A stretch of DNA of 31,026 nucleotides from a virus: the IMG/VR virus record IMGVR_UViG_3300032086_001968, positions 1 through 31,026 of that record; one strand, given 5' to 3'. The notes below the pieces were generated by a model that was not told the DNA's origin, did no database searches, and saw only the letters and a list, made by a program, of their open reading frames with translations. Positions 29,224 through 31,026 of the stretch are shown in pieces. Positions within the stretch are counted from its first letter, which is position 1; each line of letters opens with the position of its first letter. Made by a program: the position numbers and the translations under genes.

Positions 29224-29242
29224 TATAACAGATGGAGAAAGA
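29224..29242 (+). repeat. 19-bp leader repeat, copy 2 (contains the RBS)
   Basis: Exact copy of 29090-29108. The GGAGA inside it is five bases before the ATG at 29244, which fixes that start over the in-frame ATG at 29232. Confidence 0.8.
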
Positions 29243-29243
29243 C

Positions 29244-29561
29244 ATGAAAAACTACGCAAATCTTTACGGATACTCAGATGTTCGGCCATATGAAGTTGTT
29301 CGCGTTGTATCAGAAAAAACAATCGATGTTCGTCCAATGAATGTTGATAAAGATCCAAACTGGAAACCTGAGATCATCGCCGGTGGCTTTGCTGGCCATT
29401 GCATAAACCAACATGAGCAGACTTGGATTATCACCAGCGACGAAGAAGCGAAAACAATTCGCATCCGTTACAGCGCCAAGAGAGGTTGCTTTCAAAATAA
29501 ATACGGCGACCGTTTTAAATTGGCCGATCAGCCACGTTACTATTACGACTACAACTTTTAA
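29244..29561 (+). CDS. Conserved phage/bacterial protein of unknown function
   Basis: 105 residues, MKNYANLYGYSDVRPYEVVR at the start. The conserved run DVRPMNVDKDPNWKPEIIAG, then GFAGHCINQHEQTWIITS and the end RYYYDYNF are familiar from many phage and bacterial genomes without a known role. The product looks like a small beta-rich domain. It has its own promoter with GTTAAC boxes and is insulated by terminators, so it behaves as an independently expressed accessory gene. Confidence 0.7.
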   Translation: MKNYANLYGYSDVRPYEVVRVVSEKTIDVRPMNVDKDPNWKPEIIAGGFAGHCINQHEQTWIITSDEEAKTIRIRYSAKRGCFQNKYGDRFKLADQPRYYYDYNF

Positions 29562-29566
29562 CCAGC

Positions 29567-29582
29567 GGGGGCTTCGGCCCCC
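29567..29582 (+). promoter_or_regulatory. TTCG-capped hairpin between two island genes
   Basis: GGGGGC-TTCG-GCCCCC, six bp, 6 bp after the stop of the first gene and about 20 bp before the next ATG. With no T tract it is more likely an RNA-stability or processing element than a full terminator. Confidence 0.5.
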
Positions 29583-29602
29583 ACAACGCCTTGGAGGGCA
29601 GT

Positions 29603-30004
29603 ATGACTACAGCAACTTTCATCTACAACGACGGCGGACGCAAGGACGCAGGTTACAAAGGCACCGCGGGAGACTGCGCCGCACGGGCGATGGCCATCGC
29701 GCTGGAGATCCCATACAAGCAGGCATACGATGAACTCGCCAGAGCGCATCGCGCACGCACTGGTCAAAAGACCGCGCGCAAAGGCATCTACAAAGATGAC
29801 TTTGAAACAGTGCTCGCGCGCTACGGATGGGTATGGCGCCCAGCGCCAAAGCTCGACGGGCGCAAAGCGCGATGCGGCGACATGCCAAAGGGCAAAGTCA
29901 TCGCGCGCATGGCGCGCCACTACGCGGCCGTCATTGACGGCGTCGTGCACGATAGCTGGGATAGCACCGATAAAATGATTTATGGCTATTGGTGCGCAGC
30001 CTAA
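29603..30004 (+). CDS. Papain-like cysteine-protease-fold protein (putative)
   Basis: 133 residues from ATG 29603 with a GGAGG site. Key features are TAGDCAARAMAIAL, with a Cys in the position of the catalytic nucleophile at the start of a helix, a second helix (YKQAYDELARAH), and RHYAAVIDGVVHDSWDS carrying His and Asp. I recognise this protein in many phages. The fold assignment is from the Cys-helix and His-strand order; its substrate is unknown. The 3' end overlaps the convergent oxygenase gene by four bases. Confidence 0.65.
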   Translation: MTTATFIYNDGGRKDAGYKGTAGDCAARAMAIALEIPYKQAYDELARAHRARTGQKTARKGIYKDDFETVLARYGWVWRPAPKLDGRKARCGDMPKGKVIARMARHYAAVIDGVVHDSWDSTDKMIYGYWCAA

Positions 30005-30597
30005 TTCGGCACCTCGGTGAGCCAAGTCGTCAATATGTACTTGGCTTGCTTTCCCAACGGGGGATTGCCGCGGTGCGTATACGTCCAGTCAGCCGGCCAA
30101 ATGAGGGCTCTGTTCCTCTTTGGCTTTATGCGTTTGGATTGATACAAAAACTCAGTCTCACCCCCCTCGTCCACGTCGTTCAGGTAAAGCTGCACCACAA
30201 GCTGCCTCTGAGGCACCGGCTCAAAACCCTCGCAATGCCACGAATGAAACCCGCCGCTGGGTTTAACGCGCTTCATCTTAACCAGCATTGCCGTCATGCG
30301 GGGCTGCTTTAATATATTAAACTTATCGACATACAGCGGATACATCTCCTCCCACAAAATCTTGTAAAAGTAGCTCGCAAAATTATCTGGCATACGCTGA
30401 ACAAGGGCCGGATCATTAAAAAACACCTCGTCCATGTCACGATCCAGCTTATCGTCCGACGACGGCTGCGCCATGCCATCGCGGTCGCACTTCTCAAAGA
30501 AGTTAATGACAGCGTCTATGTAGCTCTCGTCAAAAAAATTATCGTATATCCCGATAAACTCATCAATCGTGTAACGCTTCTGCACTTCCTCTGACAT
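30001..30597 (-). CDS. 2-oxoglutarate/Fe(II)-dependent oxygenase
   Basis: 198 residues. VKPSGGFHSWHCEGFEPVPQ gives the iron-binding His121-x-Glu123, LYLNDVDEGGETEF is the conserved beta strand/turn, and His175 in YTHRGNPP is the distal ligand. Glu instead of Asp in the HxD motif is a tolerated variant. This is the prolyl-4-hydroxylase-like type common in marine phages. The target (protein or DNA) is not known. It lies directly downstream of the terminase gene. Confidence 0.8.
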   Translation of the reverse strand: MSEEVQKRYTIDEFIGIYDNFFDESYIDAVINFFEKCDRDGMAQPSSDDKLDRDMDEVFFNDPALVQRMPDNFASYFYKILWEEMYPLYVDKFNILKQPRMTAMLVKMKRVKPSGGFHSWHCEGFEPVPQRQLVVQLYLNDVDEGGETEFLYQSKRIKPKRNRALIWPADWTYTHRGNPPLGKQAKYILTTWLTEVPN

Positions 30598-30606
30598 TAT
30601 GCCCTC

Positions 30607-31026
30607 CTATACAACGCTCAAACCACGACGCAGCGGCCGGTTCCACGAACCGGCTGAGCTCGTTCCAAACGCCATGGTCGTGTGATCATTCGCCAGCGAC
30701 AACGCCACCGCATCCGCCCTGTCAGGCGACGCAACGCCGCGCTTCTTCATGCTATCCTTGCTCTCGACTTGCAGCTTACCCGCGCTGGTAAAGTGGTACC
30801 GCGGCGCCGCAAGCTCCGCATACAACGCATCGTCGCGCGGCAATGACACGTCCATGCCTTCGAGATACATCTTCATCTTAAACCAGATCTCCGCGCGCAA
30901 GTTCAAATACGTGTCCTTCGCCATGGCGCGCTCCGACACGTTCAAGCCACGCGCCGGCAAGCCAAGCTCGCGCAAGCGGTCGAGCACCCCAGCGCCAAAG
31001 CCATTACTATCCACGATGATCTCCGC
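30607..31026 (-). CDS. Large terminase subunit, C-terminal nuclease part (truncated by window edge)
   Basis: The frame is open to the right edge and continues beyond it. EIIVDSNGFGAGVLDRLREL is the conserved RNase-H-fold nuclease motif with a metal-binding Asp. ASPDRADAVALSL near the end holds the third acidic motif. The ATPase half must lie outside. The terminase pumps DNA into the capsid through the portal and cuts it. The gene points toward the oxygenase and structural genes. Confidence 0.82.
   Translation of the reverse strand, partial: AEIIVDSNGFGAGVLDRLRELGLPARGLNVSERAMAKDTYLNLRAEIWFKMKMYLEGMDVSLPRDDALYAELAAPRYHFTSAGKLQVESKDSMKKRGVASPDRADAVALSLANDHTTMAFGTSSAGSWNRPLRRGLSVV

Overview
The window is a contiguous piece of a tailed-phage genome (podovirus-like gene content), mosaic and tightly packed. 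The host is most likely an alphaproteobacterium, probably marine. The reasons are the GTA-type 3TM holin, the typical marine-phage small proteins, and iterated GTTAAC boxes with the TTAA-N7-TTAAC spacing of alphaproteobacterial CtrA sites. The capsid module resembles phages with an SU10-type (DUF5309-like) major capsid protein and SU10-type adaptors. No tRNA, rRNA, integrase or intact insertion sequence was seen. The host and phage type are inferred from recalled family resemblance, not from a database search.

Layout. 1-557 (minus): 5' part of a RuvC-like nuclease that runs off the left edge, a ribbon-helix-helix regulator and a small orphan gene. 677-2708 (plus): lysis cassette of small membrane proteins, two holin-like proteins and an M15-type endolysin, converging on an HNH gene (minus). 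3099-6517 (minus): early/accessory operon with a promoter at 6542-6571 and a terminator at 3048-3080. 6719-6898: one small plus gene. 6867-28755 (minus): the late structural operon, read from high to low coordinates: small basic proteins, ART-like protein, portal, scaffold, capsid, adaptors, fibre module, nozzle-like protein, and ejection proteins including a transglycosylase. It ends in a terminator at 6572-6601. 28756-29243: noncoding leader with repeated terminators. 29244-30004 (plus): two-gene accessory island. 30001-31026 (minus): 2OG-Fe(II) oxygenase and the C-terminal part of the large terminase, running off the right edge.

The standout is at 3811-5026. Nine tandem, non-coding hairpin units (4541-5026) lie in the minus-strand operon directly upstream of a 235-residue protein that resembles the C-terminal, Nop-like half of IS110 transposases but has no nuclease domain. 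Every unit has a closing stem whose sequence differs from unit to unit by compensatory changes. Each stem encloses exactly 34 nt, and these read CA-N9-Y, then a conserved GCAGAAATGC loop core (GNRA-capped), then YA-N9-C (one unit has CC). That gives nine pairs of 9-nt variable segments. The layout matches a TIGR array (tandem interspaced guide RNA) with a nuclease-less Tas protein, i.e. a dual-spacer RNA-guided DNA-binding system carried by a phage. A RuvC-like nuclease is encoded separately at the left edge.

The second regulatory theme is a direct repeat of GTTAAC-like boxes at 11-bp spacing in five noncoding gaps, overlapping promoters of the small-gene modules. Candidate readers are host CtrA or the phage's own ribbon-helix-helix protein.
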